In this document: one piece after another, positions 46,384-58,661 of the stretch
How positions within the stretch are numbered: the stretch's first letter is position 1
Layout of the letters: the number at the start of each line of letters is the position of its first letter
From: Galeopsis tetrahit
Taxonomy: Eukaryota > Streptophyta > Magnoliopsida > Lamiales > Lamiaceae
Direction of reading: 5' to 3'
NCBI GenBank assembly: GCA_963675135.1
Contig: OY776126.1
Coordinates: 23,129,195 to 23,193,194 of the forward strand
DNA: 64,000 bases
The notes under the pieces: model-generated
Told to the model about the DNA's origin: nothing
The model's database searches: none
The model's input: only the letters and a program-made list of their open reading frames with translations
Program-made: the position numbers and the translations under genes

Positions 46384-48300
46384 TCATTCATCTTCATCAT
46401 CTTCATCTTCAGCTTCATCTTCGTCGTCTTCTTCTCCGTCTTCTTCTCCGTCTTCTTCTTCATCTTCTTCATACTCTGCCATTTCCATCATTGTACCGGT
46501 GTCATCAGTTAACATGACAGGATCATCATCTACTTGCATTCATCACCGTGTTGAAAACGTTATCAAACACATTTTTCTCAATATGCATCACGTCTAAATT
46601 GTGTCGTATCAACAAGGTACTCCAATACGGCAACTCCCAGAAAATGCTTTTCCACTTCCACCCTCCAGAAAGTTTTTTGTTGTGAGCCTCAGCACAATCC
46701 TCTGTAACCTTTCTATATCCCAAATGATCAATTTCGTATAGGAGACTTGCACCCGTTCGAATAGGCGGTGGATCATCTGTGACTACTACTCCGGCCATGA
46801 ATGCAGTTTTATTCGATCGCCACGTGTGATTCGGTGGTAAGAACTTTCGGTGGTTGTCGAACCACGACTGCTTTCGACTTTTATTCAAATAGAATGCATC
46901 GGTGTACTCTCCACAATATGGACAAGCAAGTCTTCCGGCTGTACTCCAACCAGACAACATTGAGTATGCTGGGAAGTCACTAATGGTCCAGATAAGTGCA
47001 GCTCGCATCAAAAAGTTTTGCTTTCTAGCAACATCGTAAGTTTGCACCCCATTTTCCCATAAAAATCTCAAATCTGCTATCAGTGGTTGCAAAAACACAT
47101 CAAGTTTGTCCTTCGGACTTTTATAGGCCCGGGTACGAGAATCGAAAGAAACATGAATTGATCCTTCATGCATAACCACGGGGGTAGATTGTACGGAGTA
47201 AGTATAACTGGCCATGACGAATATTGTTTTCCCGTAATTCCAAACGGTGCAAAACCGTCTGTGCTCAAGCCCAACCTCACATTCCTAATTTCAGATGCAA
47301 AATTAGGATACGAACGGTCCAAATGCTTCCAAGCGAGCGAGTCTGCCGGGTGACGCATAACACCAGAGTCATCAGAAGCGCACGAGGCATGCCATGTCAT
47401 ATCCTTCGCAGTGGCCTTGGACATGTACAATCTTTGCAAACGAGGAATTATCGGAAAGTAGAACATCTCCTTAACCGGGCGTTTCTTTTTCAACCGACCA
47501 TCTACATCAACCCTACTCGGCTTATACCGTGATCGACCACAAATCTTACAAAAATCTAGTTCGCTGTCTGCACCCCAAAATAACATGCAATTCTGTGCAC
47601 AACAATCAATCCTTTCTACCGGAAGACCCATCCCACTCATCAAATGTTTGGTGTCGTTAAATTTCTTGGGAACCTTATTTTCGGGAGGACAAATCTCACG
47701 AATCAACTCAACAACCTGATTGTATCCCCTTTCAGACAATCTGTTTTCCGTTTTAATGTTCAACAATCTGGAATTGAATGACAACTGCGAATGAGATTCA
47801 CAACCAGGATACAAGTCTTGGTCCGCTGCACGAAGCATGTCGTAAAACTGTGCCGCATTCTCGTTAGGGGGTTCTTCATTAAGTGCCTCCTCTTCCACGT
47901 CGATTCCAAAATCAATGTTTGGGCCACCCATTAACTCTTCTACCATAGTGTGGTACGAACTAGGTCCAGCTGGGTCAACGTCGTTTGAAGTTGACGCATA
48001 TTCATTAGTGTTTTGATACGGACGTGGACCCCAAATCTCTTCCCCGTGATAAATCCAATTATAATAATTCAGTGTAAAACCATTTCGATATAAATGAGAT
48101 TTAACTTCATTAGGATCTCTATAAGTTTGATTTCGACATCTAGCTTTCGAACAAGGACACCTAATTTTTCCTTCCCACATCGAATTCGGATTACTAGTAG
48201 CAAATTCAATAAATCCATTTATTCCACTAACAAATCCAGGGTTCATAATCCCATTCACTAATCTTGGACTATACATCCAACTACGAATTGAATAATCCAT
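46384..48300 (-). pseudogene. TNPD-type CACTA transposase, frameshifted and internally deleted
   Basis: Opens with MDYSIRSWMYSPRLVNG and the N-terminal transposase-associated domain (CPCSKARC near residues 64-71). The tnp2 transposase follows (MLFWGADSELDFCKICGRSR, GLSTDGFAPFG, SSWPVILTPYNLPPWLC). The frame shifts between 47120 and 47128: the phrase ending VPGP is in one frame, SPKDKLDVFLQPL in another. The second frame carries FPAYSMLSGWSTAGRLACPYC and DVMHIEKNVFDNVFNTVMN, then jumps at about 46530 directly to an Asp/Glu-rich tail that ends at 46384-46386. Members normally have several hundred more residues between these points, so the middle-to-C-terminal part is deleted. Full transposase activity is not expected. 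Confidence 0.88.
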
Positions 48301-48895
48301 GTCAATCGACGTCTACAAACACACAAACAACCAACGTCTCATTTCCAACTCTATTAAAATCAATTAATATAATTCTAATTATATTCTAATAATTATACTA
48401 AAACCCTAATTAACAAATAAATTCATATATATAGACATATAACACAAATATAATTCTAACACTCTAATTAACAAATAAATTCATATAACTTAATTATTAA
48501 AACATACGTACATATAAATACATGCTTATAAACACAACATAATTAATTAACAATTTATAAATTCTTACAATTAACACATGCATGCATAAAAATTAACAAT
48601 TCTAACAATTTTATATATACATACAACATATATGCATATATATACATATATATACTAAAACTATATATACACATATAACTTCAAATTTAACCAATGAAAA
48701 CGAAAAAAATTACCGTAGAAATGCTCCCGTCGAAATGTAGAACACAAATGGCCAAAAATCGAGTTCGATCCGCAAACGAAGGTGATTTTTGAGTGGGGAT
48801 GGCCAAAAACTCGAAGCTTCAATTTGGGGGAGGAGGGGGAGGAGGGCAGCGGCTGTAACGCGTTCTGGAAGAAGGGGGTTTTATATTTAATTAGG
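48301..48895. other. 5' non-coding part of the CACTA element
   Basis: AT-rich leader and promoter region of the transposase gene, with no clear TATA choice among many AT runs. Confidence 0.5.
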
Positions 48896-49086
48896 GCATC
48901 GGGGAAGGCATCGGGGGGCCGTTACCAAATGGCATCGGGGCCCACTGCCGATGCCATTTTGCATCGGGCATTAAATGCCGATGCCAAATGGCATCGGGGC
49001 CCACTGCCGATGCCATTTTGCATCGGGCATTAAATGCCGTCCCCTTTTCGCATCGGCCGGCCTGCCGATGCCATTTGCCGATGCCT
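48896..49086. repeat. Right subterminal GCATCGG array of the CACTA element
   Basis: Same GCATCGG/CCGATGC units as the left array, including a duplicated block of about 60 bp (GGCATCGGGGCCCACTGCCG at two sites). Confidence 0.9.
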
Positions 49087-49115
49087 TTTGGGCAATATTT
49101 TGTGGTGTATGTACA

Positions 49116-50245
49116 GGGAGGGGCTATCAACACCCCATATAATGTTATTCACACCCCAAAATTTTTTGAACCAAAATAGACATAAGTGTATTTACTAAAA
49201 TATCCTTTAATTTTAAATCTTTTAAAAAATGTTAAACACACCCCTATTAATGTTATACATACCCCATGTTATACACACCCCATTCTTGATGGAGAAAATT
49301 AATGTAAATATATTTAATATTTTTTACACTTTTTTCACGCTTTTTTTATTTATTTTTTTACGCTTTTTCACTAAATAATCTTTTTTTTTATTTACTTGAT
49401 TTTCAAATTGGGAGTTCTTACAGAAACAAAGGTCAATAAAAGTGGGTCTTAAATTTATTTGTTCATTAACAAATTTAGATTTTTAAAAAAAAAAAAGACA
49501 AGGAAGAATAGAAAAATGATTGGAAATATGAAAACATTTGTTGAGTACAACATTTATAGAATAATACTCCCTGGCCGTGCACCCCCAATTGAGTGCGGCC
49601 AAATTGGCCGTGCACCTCTGTTGCAAAGCGGCCAAGCAGACCGTGCACGATGGTCAGCGCGCGGCTGCGACAATGGCCGTACACGAGCACAACAAAAATT
49701 AAAATGAAACGAAAACAGCAGAAATCAAATCTAAAATCAAACTCAATTAAACTCAAGGCATGTTATACATTCATACCCAATGCATTTTAATAGGATTTTT
49801 GTATAATAACTAAACTCATTCAACAATTTTAAAAAATCACTACAAAACATATAAACCCTATAAATTTAGAAAATAAAAACATTTGAAATGAAAGAAAGTT
49901 CTTATCAAAACTTGGACGACCTTCAATTTCGTTTGTTGTTCGGTAGAAATCAAGAGAGCTTGTTCGACCAAGACGGGTTGAACACTTGCACTTTTTCTTT
50001 TTTTCTTTTCTCTTTGAAAGACACGATTGTTTTGATTTTGAGGAAGAGAGATGGGTTAAAATGGATGGGGGTGTGTATAGTAATGGTTAATAAGAAAAAA
50101 TGTTTTGACTTTTAAAATAAAAAAGGGTAGGAAAGGAATAAGTTGGGGTGTGATTAGTAGTTTAAATTGATTTTTAAATTTAAATGGGGTGTGTATAACA
50201 ATTGGGGTGTGAATAACACTATTTGGGGTGTTGATAGCCCCTCCC
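49116..50245. mobile_element. TIR element with CGGCC array (copy 2)
   Basis: Perfect 21-bp inverted ends (49116-49136 and 50225-50245) containing GGGGCTATCAACACCCC. Both subterminal zones repeat ACACCCC and TGTTATNCACACCCC phrases. A short CGGCC/GGCCGTGCAC array lies at 49572-49685. The phrase TTAATGTAAATATATTTAAT near 49298 is also present, inverted, at 6478-6498 in the related element at 5080-7049. No transposase. No target duplication can be read, so the superfamily stays open. Confidence 0.75.
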
Positions 50246-51740
50246 TTCTGTATATTATATGCTCCTCATTCCTTTAATTATAGTTTTTCAAATTTAATTT
50301 CTGATTTAGTTTTATTTCTTTCAATAATATCTTTTATATATTAGGTCGTTTACCTTTAAGTTTATTTTTGTTAAGCCCTTGAACTTTTCAATTTTTGTTT
50401 TGTTACACCCTTATGCCAAAAATAATTAAAATTTGAGAATTCAAAGGCTTAGTTACACAAAATAAATGTTAATATTAGGCTTTGGAAATTCAGGAGCTTA
50501 ATAAAACAAAATAATTGACAAAAAAGAAAATTACGAACTTATAAAAAATAATTAATATATATATATATATATAATGTGCACTTATAATTCCTTTCCATGC
50601 ATGCATGTATGTGGATCATGCACATATATGTTGTTACTCATTGAACATTCTCATGTTATCATGTGTCAAAGAGCCAAGGTTTAAAGAATATATATACTCC
50701 CTCCATCTCAGTGAAAGCTACCCAACTTTCTTTTTTCATCTATCACAATGAAAGTTTTCCATCATTTTTTTGATAACTATTCTCTCTCACATTTAATTAT
50801 ATTTTTCTATCTCAATTACATCACCTCTAATACATTTATTTATTATATTAGTATTTCTTAATTTCCATGCCCGGAGCTCATGGGGAGCTTTCACGGGACG
50901 GGGGAGTATATATATAGTATATGATATTCGAATTAAGAAAAAAGAAGTGGTCAAATTAAACGGGTGGTCAATAATTAGATATTTAGGTGTATGTTTTTGT
51001 ATACTTGCATGCGTTCCAACAAGTAATCATCATGATTTTGAAGAAGTTTAGTATTGTTTTATTATATCTCCTTTTCATGTTAAAAACACATGTATATGGG
51101 GTGTCTCATGCCATGGTCGAAAAAACTCGTTCAATTAATAACACCATTATTCTGTAAAGAAAACTTGCATTGTAAATTACAGTAACACTTTTTACCTCCA
51201 CCGTACAATTTTATTATCTCCATTTTTTAAAATTTTATTATTCTATTTATTATTAATTTTAAAAATAATATTATTCAAATTAATTTATCTTTCACCTTTC
51301 AAAGATCACTTCTTTACTTAAATTATAATTATTCACAAAAGTGAATCAACATTAACTTATTTAGTTAATTTATTTTATACATAAATTAATTATAATATAT
51401 ATATATATACTTAATACGGAGTACGGAGTATTAAATATAGTGAATTTGTACAGGAATAAATACTCTTTGATTAGGAAACCTGCAACTACTTATCCGATGG
51501 GCACTGATTCACGGGAATAAACTCAATTCCCGTGAATGAACAACAAATTAATTTATAACATAAAATAATTTTAAAATTGTACCCTATAATTTTTTATTTT
51601 TTTTTGTTGGATTTAGGCCAAGTCGACTAGTAGCCTAAAATAAACATACAGTGACATTGATGTCAATTTTATGTGTTTATTTATTTTTAAGATTTTAATA
51701 AATTTTATTTATTTATATATGAAATAGGGCTAGTCTTGTA
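50246..51740. other. AT-rich intergenic DNA
   Basis: Contains one MITE (50697-50906) and an (AT)n run near 50557. No gene seen. Confidence 0.55.
50697..50906. mobile_element. Stowaway-type MITE
   Basis: Ends CTCCCTCCATCTCAGTGAAAG and the complement of CTCCCCCGTCCCGTGAAAG, with TA on both sides (50695-50696 and 50907-50908). Confidence 0.85.
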
Positions 51741-53150
51741 TGAAATATTACATACATGCATTTCAGTTATTCACACACATGTTCTTTATAAATACACACA
51801 CAAGCTTAATTCACACACACATTTTTTATAAATACACCCACAAACTTAATTCACACACACATTTTTTATAAATACACCCACAAACTTAATTCACAAACAC
51901 ATTTTTCATAAATACACCCACTGACAACTTAATTCGAAATTTTTAATCCGTTTATTTTACTCGTTTCTGTGATTTTTTTTATCTTTTATTTTATTGTCGA
52001 CCGCGGGATATTAAATGTAGTAATTCAAATTGTAATATGTAGTAATACACATTATTTTATGTAGTAATAACACAAACTATTTATATAATAATATAAATTC
52101 TTTTATTTAGTAACACGTTTTTTCTAATGTTTTTATTGATGTAGTAACTCACATTATAATATGTAGTAACATATATTATCGAATGTAGTAAACGCAATAA
52201 TCATGTTGTAATACAAAATATTTTATTGCAGGATGATGCAAAAAATATTAGACCATTTGATAAAGTTACATATAGTAACAAACGTCTATTCAATGTAGTA
52301 ATCAAACTGTAGCGTGGAGTAACATATATTTTTTTATGTAGTAAAATAAATTATTACATGTAGTAATAACACAATTTTATATAGTAATACTGATTTTTTT
52401 TTTTTTATTGATTAAGTAACCCACGTTATAATATATACTCCCTTCGTTCCGGAGGAATTTGCACCTTTTGACCGGCACACATTTTAAGAAATGTGTAAGA
52501 AAATGTGTAATGATTGATGTTTTGAGGGGTAGTTTTGTAAACTTTTATGAATAAAGTAAAGTAAAAAGTAGATTGAGTGTGGAAAAGTAATGGCATATGG
52601 GTAAATATGAGTATATTTCAAGGGTGAGGGTTGTGAAAATATTTCCTTTTATGGAGTGTGCAAATTGGTATGGGACATCCATATATGGAAAGTGTGCAAA
52701 TTCCTGTGGGACGGAGGGAGTAGTAAGATATATTATTGCATGTAGTAAGATATATTATTGCACGTAATACAAAATAACATTGACCCATAATAATTAGTAT
52801 TAAAGAATATTTAAAGAAATATAAAATATTTAAGGAATAATGTCATCGTAAATTGCAGCGTCCGATCGCGGCCTGAGGTGACCGAAAACTGGTCGGAGAA
52901 GACGATCATGTTCAATTTCTGTCAGTGGGTGCATTTATAAAATATGTGGGTGTGAATTGAGCTGTCAATAGGTGTATTTATAAAAAAAATGTGTGTGTGA
53001 ATTAAGCTTGTGGGTATATTTATAAAAAAATGTGTGTGTAAATTAAGTTTGTGGGTGTATTTATAAAAAATGTGTGTGAATTAAGTTTGTGGGTGCATTT
53101 ATAAAAAACATATGTGTGAATGATTGAAATGCATGTATGCAATATTGCAC
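51741..53150 (+). mobile_element. Foldback element with 40-bp tandem-repeat arms and a TTACTACAT-type core
   Basis: The left arm (51741-51945) has a unique outer part (CATACATGCATTTCAGTTATT) then about four 40-bp units (ACACACATTTTTTATAAATA type). The right arm (52925-53150) is its inverted copy with about five units. The core (52010-52760) is made of ATGTAGTAA repeats and matches the element at 9535-10375 in inverted orientation. A Stowaway MITE (52438-52720) is nested in the core. No ORF and no certain target duplication; ends approximate. Confidence 0.7.
52438..52720. mobile_element. Stowaway-type MITE nested in the foldback element
   Basis: Ends CTCCCTTCGTTCCGGAGGAA and the complement of CTCCCTCCGTCCCACAGGAA, with TA on both sides (52436-52437 and 52721-52722). 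Confidence 0.87.
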
Positions 53151-54530
53151 ATAAATTTTTGTGTATGAAATAAATAAAATAAAGAATAGATAAAATAGAT
53201 GTGGTAAAATATATTTTATATTTTCTTTATTTGTACAAATAGAGTATAAGTTGATAAGAAATTGTAGCATATATATATGCTTTCTCTTTTAATATGTACG
53301 TACGAAAAAGCGAAACAAAATTAAATCGAAAATACGTAGCCTGACATTGTTGACCCTTTAATGGTACTAAAATGTGTGTGGACATGAAAGTTGCATAGTT
53401 CATGGGTTATGTTCGCGAATCTTTCAAGAACTAGTGTCAATCAATCAATCATGAGTTATGTGTACTAGTAATATTTTATGGGAGAATGCATAATTACGAC
53501 TTTAATTTGTACTTATATTATAGTACTCCATATAAAAAAAATTGTTTATATATAGACATTGAAACTTGTAATTCTTTTTTTTATGAATATGCATGTTTGC
53601 TTAGAATCAATCATCAGTACTGTTGGACGTATATATAAACCTAACTCCCTTAATTAATGCTTGTATTTTTTTTCTATTAAGAGAAGAACCACACTCATGG
53701 CAAAAATGTGCAATGGGTGTCAAATATATAGTCCACATCAAAATATATTGAGATATATGGAAAGATAGGGGAGGTCCACTTAAAAGGAATTTCAACCTAA
53801 TTTTTTCATTGATTGAGATAAAAAAAGGCTGCAGAACATAGTTCTAGTTCATTGAACCTAGCTATCTATAATTCTTGCCCTAAAGATGACCACATTTTTT
53901 TTCTTTTTTGTAATAATTTGTGTGACTGGCCCAATAGTGAACTTAAACATTGAAACTAACTTTAATTAGTTATACGTCGGTAGAGACTTATAACAAACAC
54001 AAATGCAATTTGTTTCATGAAATTCATTTCAAACCCTTTATATTCGCATTTAGCCATTTACAGATATAACGTGCAAATTTTATCAGAAAAGTCAACTTTC
54101 TTTTCTCTTTAATATTTTTCTAATCATTCACTAATCACTCGTTCATCGCCGCCCTTTCATTTTACCCAAATAAATATTGCATTAATTAATTTTTTTCAAG
54201 GGTCATTATGGTCCGTTTACTGTGGGGGTAATTCGATCGTTTTATACCCAGTCAATTTCACAATTAATGATTTTAATTAATTAAAACTAAAAATTTCTAA
54301 TTAATATGGATATATAAATCAGGAAAATATACTAATCTTCACAATATGCAAATTCCGTACATTAATATGGATAAGGATTCGAGCTGACCAGTCATTTTTT
54401 TTTTACGTTTTTATTTTCTGAAACGTGTATGTTGAAAAATGTAAGTTATTATAACTTAAAAGGTGTAACACAATATTACTGAAAAATGCAATACAATTTT
54501 TTTATTAGAAAATGTAAGTCACTATAATTT
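53151..54530. other. AT-rich intergenic DNA
   Basis: No gene recognised; the short ORFs have no family features. Confidence 0.55.
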
Positions 54531-54665
54531 GTAAGTATTATAAATGAAAAGTGAAACACAATATTATTGAAAAGTGTAAGTATTATAACTGAAAAGTGAA
54601 ACACAATATTATTGAAAAGTGTAAGTATTATAACTGAAAAGTGAAACACAATATTATTGAAAAGT
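54531..54665. repeat. Three tandem 45-bp repeats
   Basis: Units start at 54531, 54576 and 54621 with GTAAGTATTATAA(A/C)TGAAAA and are nearly identical; a partial unit follows at 54666. Looser copies of the same words extend from 54430 to 54740. Confidence 0.85.
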
Positions 54666-54740
54666 GCAAGTCCATATACCTAAAATGTGCCATATAATAT
54701 TATAAAAAAGTGTACATCAATATCACTGAAAATTAAGGTG

Positions 54741-55811
54741 TAAGTCACTTTTCAAAAAAAAAAAAAAACTCAATTAAGTTCTATATAAGTTTGAGTCTTA
54801 CACAAGACCAACTCTTACAAAATTAGATTATAATTATTCAACTATTAAAAATTTAAAAGTACAGCCCAAAAGCGTATTTAATAATTATAAGTTATTAAGG
54901 ATAGGTCCATATGAAGATCTTAAAATAAAACTGAATTAACTTGATATCATATGCTTACCGGATTTTCATTAAAAAAAACTCTAACTATAAATGACAAATA
55001 TTTGTATGAGATCTTACATACATGTCTAATTTATTACAGTACATTATTATGATCCACGTACGGATTTATGGAGTCTCTATCAGTAATGTTTTAAATTAAA
55101 CTAAAATATCTTATCTAATGCTAAATTAAGATTTATTTTATGTATATGACCGTCCAATTACTAAACTCCCTCAATTATAATTAAAGAGAGAGCAAATCAG
55201 ATTTTTATATTTTCACCGTACCTCAAAGCTTTCAAATTTTCAATAAAAACGGTTGTACTGAAAATTTCGTAATATTAATACGGTAAAAAAAAAAAAAAAA
55301 AAAACTTACCTTGTATAATTTCATTAATTTGTATACCGATTAACGATGATTGGATGAGTTTTTGCTAAATGCCAAAATTATACTCCCCACATTCTAATCA
55401 AATAGGAATGTCCCTGCAGGCTTATTTATTTATGAAAATAGAAAATTTAATTTGTTTTCACATCACAGTTACTTAATCAATGTGATGAGTGAAATCAGCC
55501 TATTTAATTGGGCGAGGGATCAGTAATCAACTTTTCTGATCTGACTTACATAAAAATCGGGTAGTTATGATCTAATTCCATGGAAATGTGATTCTAACTG
55601 TCGATATATATATATATTAATCCAATGAAAAATATGGAAAATTTATAAAACCATTTTATAAATGCATTATTAATATTCATCTTCAAGGAACCAATAAATT
55701 GTGGCGTACCAGTTACCACATTGAAATTATGAGATTCTAACTATGGAAAAATCCTAAAACCCACATTCAAAATTGCAATTAAATTCTGACTCTTCATTTC
55801 CTCCCACGCGT
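54741..55811. other. Upstream region of the polygalacturonase gene
   Basis: AT-rich with a 19-nt A run near 55285. No gene seen. Confidence 0.5.
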
Positions 55812-55821
55812 GCATATATAG
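55812..55821 (+). promoter_or_regulatory. Probable TATA box of the polygalacturonase gene
   Basis: GCATATATAG about 55 bp before the start codon, implying a short leader. Confidence 0.55.
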
Positions 55822-55874
55822 TTTTTGTATACAAACTAATTCATCCACTCACAAAATCACAACAAATAAAAAAA

Positions 55875-57476
55875 ATGGCAGTGAGATTTGTTAACATTCT
55901 TGAATTTTTTCTCTTGTTTTTGTTCATAGCCGCAATCAACGGTCGTGGTTTGCCACCAAAAGTGTTTAATGTGATCAACTATGGCGCCGTTGCAGATGGC
56001 GAAACCGATAACACTCAGGTAATTCAATTATTTAATTATTATTATTATTATATTAAAAAAGTACAATTTATGGGAATTAATTTATTAGATTAATTGTGTT
56101 AGGCTTTTCTTAAAGCATGGGAAAATGCATGTGAGTATGAAGGAAGGGGTAGGGTTTGGGTCCCACGAGGGACATTCGTGTTAGGTTCGGTTTCATTCGT
56201 AGGAATGTCGTGCAAAGGTTCAATGGCATTTCTGGTGAAAGGGGTTCTAAAAGCACCCACGGACAGCCGGAATTTTTTTACCGACACTTGGATCGGGTTC
56301 CGTTACGTCAATAACTTGACGGTGGGCGGCGGCGGAGTTTTGGACGGCCAAGGCCATTCAGCCTGGCGTTACAATGACTGCCAAACTAATCACAATTGCA
56401 AGACCCTTCCAACGGTACACTTTTTAATTTTTTTTGTCATATAATAATAATAATAAAAAAAAATATTAATGTAGGCAAAAATTTATAGTCATTTTACGGT
56501 TTTTTGTTAGTGTGGGGGTTTTAATTATAATTTTAAGTAACAAAATCGAGTGCAATTTACATATGTGTTGATTAATTGTTTATGGTTGTAACGTTTCCTT
56601 ATTATAATGTTTTTTGGTTTATAGACAATGAGGTTTGACTTTGTAACTCACGCAAGGGTCCATAATCTCCATTCAATCAATAGCAAAAATTCCCATGTGA
56701 ACATATTCGCATGTGAAAACGTGACATTCAGTAACATTGAATTGAGAGCTCCCGGAGATAGCCCCAACACCGATGGATTCCACATTGGAATATCCAAAAA
56801 AATCAGGATTCGACATTCTATTATTGCCACAGGGGATGATTGTGTGTCAATGGTGTCCGGTAGTCGAGACATTGACATCTTCAACGTTACTTGTGGCCCC
56901 GGCCATGGTATCAGCATTGGAAGCCTAGGGCGAAGCCATCAGACCGAATTTGTCAGGGGTATAAGTGTTCGAAATTGCACCTTCATTGGTTCGGACAATG
57001 GTGTAAGGATCAAAACTTGGTCACCTTCATATTCTAGCGTGGCTTCTAAAATATTATTCGAGGACATTGTTATGCTAGGATCGAAAAATCCTATTGTCAT
57101 CGATCAAAATTATTGCGCGTCGTCCCATTGCTTAATTGAGGTATGTACAATAGTGGTGTAACGTTATTTAAATGTAACAAGAGGTTAATAAGTCCAATAT
57201 TTTTTTGCACGTGCTATAGCTAATAATTATGTTCTATTATAGGGTGATTCGAGATCGGGTGTGCAGATAGAGGATGTGACGTTCAAGAACATACGGGGTG
57301 TCTCGAGTACCAAAGTTGCGTTGAACTTGCAATGCAGTGGGTCAGTGCCTTGTAAGAATGTTACGCTCATAGACATCAACTTGGCTTACAATGGTCCCGG
57401 TGGTCGAGCTATGGCTCTGTGTTCTCATGTGATCGGGTCGTCTTCGGGAAAACTTGTCCCTTCTGGTTGTGTCTAG
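55875..57476 (+). CDS. Polygalacturonase, glycoside hydrolase family 28
   Basis: Secreted enzyme that hydrolyses alpha-1,4 bonds of homogalacturonan in pectin, acting in the cell wall. Exons 55875-56018, 56103-56414, 56625-57140 and 57243-57476, all phase 0, give 402 codons (401 residues), the usual plant length. A signal peptide is clear: MAVRFVNILEFFLLFLFIAA, then a mature start near GRGLPPK and the VFNVINYGAVADG block common to the family. The four catalytic signatures are intact: SPNTDG (198-203), GDDC (222-225), CGPGHG (242-247) and RIK (280-282). No N-terminal propeptide of the fruit type is present. Whether it acts endo or exo cannot be told. A TATA-like motif lies 55 bp upstream. Confidence 0.95.
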
Positions 57477-58661
57477 CTGTTTTTACTTATTATCTAGATT
57501 ATGGTAATGTCTTTAGGTATTTCTGATTTGCAGTAGGTGAGTGTAAATTGCTCAATTGTTCAAGCTTGTTTGAATTAATTGTTGTTGATCCAACTTCAAA
57601 ACATCTGTTTATGATTTGGCTTTTATAACAGAGTAGTTTGATTTCAAAGATAATTATTTTGGAGCATTTACATTTACAGATATATTTTCTTTAATCAGTA
57701 AGAAATCTAATTTAATTGTTTAGATTGTTTGCATTTTGGCTTTAAGTGAAACTTGATTTATTTAGTTTAGTTCATTTGTTATAGACTTGTAGGCTTATAT
57801 ATTGTGACAGAGTAGAGAATACATTTGGTCCAAATGGTTTAAATTAGACTGTAGTAAGGTTAGAAAAAAAAAATGGAGCAACTGTCCAATAACAACCGAA
57901 TAAGGGTCGATGGGAGATCAATGAAGTCCATGTCCTAGTTTGGTGACATCCATTGGAAACCCGAGTGGGGCCCAAGTGGTCGAGCCTTCGTCATAATTTG
58001 TGGTAGAGCATTCGCATGGCCCTGCCTAATTCTTGTCCTCTAAATTATGATTTTAAAGATAAGTTTTTTTTTTTTTTTTTTTTTTGAATGATAATATAAA
58101 ATTTATTTCCTCATTTAACATAAAGAGTAGACTATTATTAAAATCTTCTTCCAAATGGAGAAATAATCTTGTTGAAAGGGGTTCAAATGTGTCAGTGCCT
58201 GATATACAATGGTTTTGCCTCTAGAAATTCCCTATATATGATTTTATAATAGAACCAAGGATAAAAGACTTAATTGATGTTTTTTTTCTTTGGGAAAAGT
58301 CAGTGATTTGTATTATTTGCTAATTACAGGATACTTTGGCATTTGACTCCATTAACAAAATAAGTGAATGTCTTATGTTAATTTCAATTTGAACCAAAAA
58401 AAAATGGACCACATATTCGTTTATTAAATATGTTGAGTTATCTATGATTAGATCTAAACTGGCCAGATTGAATTGCAAATGGTGTATTTTTCGATCATTT
58501 AATATTCACACAATCAAGTGTATTTTTACATATTGAAAAGAAATTTTATTTTAGATCTGATTATGCATCTATCTTGGGGTCTGATTACCTATCTAACTTG
58601 AGCTAATCTAGCGTACCAAACTGGACTTTATAATGTAGTATAGAATCAACATGTAGTTTAT
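57477..58661. other. Intergenic region between convergent genes
   Basis: 3' regions of the polygalacturonase (plus) and CorA-like (minus) genes. AT-rich, with a 20-nt T run near 58065. No further gene. Confidence 0.55.

Larger units (their letters stand above)
43343..49107 (-). mobile_element. CACTA (En/Spm) transposon, internally deleted
   Basis: Ends CACTACAAAA and the complement of CACCACAAAA, flanked by the 3-bp duplication TAT (43340-43342 and 49108-49110), as in CACTA elements. Both subterminal regions carry many GCATCGG units, the kind of array bound by the TNPA protein. On the minus strand it holds a TNPD-type transposase remnant followed by an intact TNPA-type gene. At 5,765 bp it is shorter than most autonomous CACTA elements, matching the missing part of the transposase. 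Confidence 0.93.

Noticed and set aside
56648..56917. Minus-strand ORF of 89 codons
   Set aside because: Antisense of polygalacturonase exon 3, which holds all catalytic motifs.
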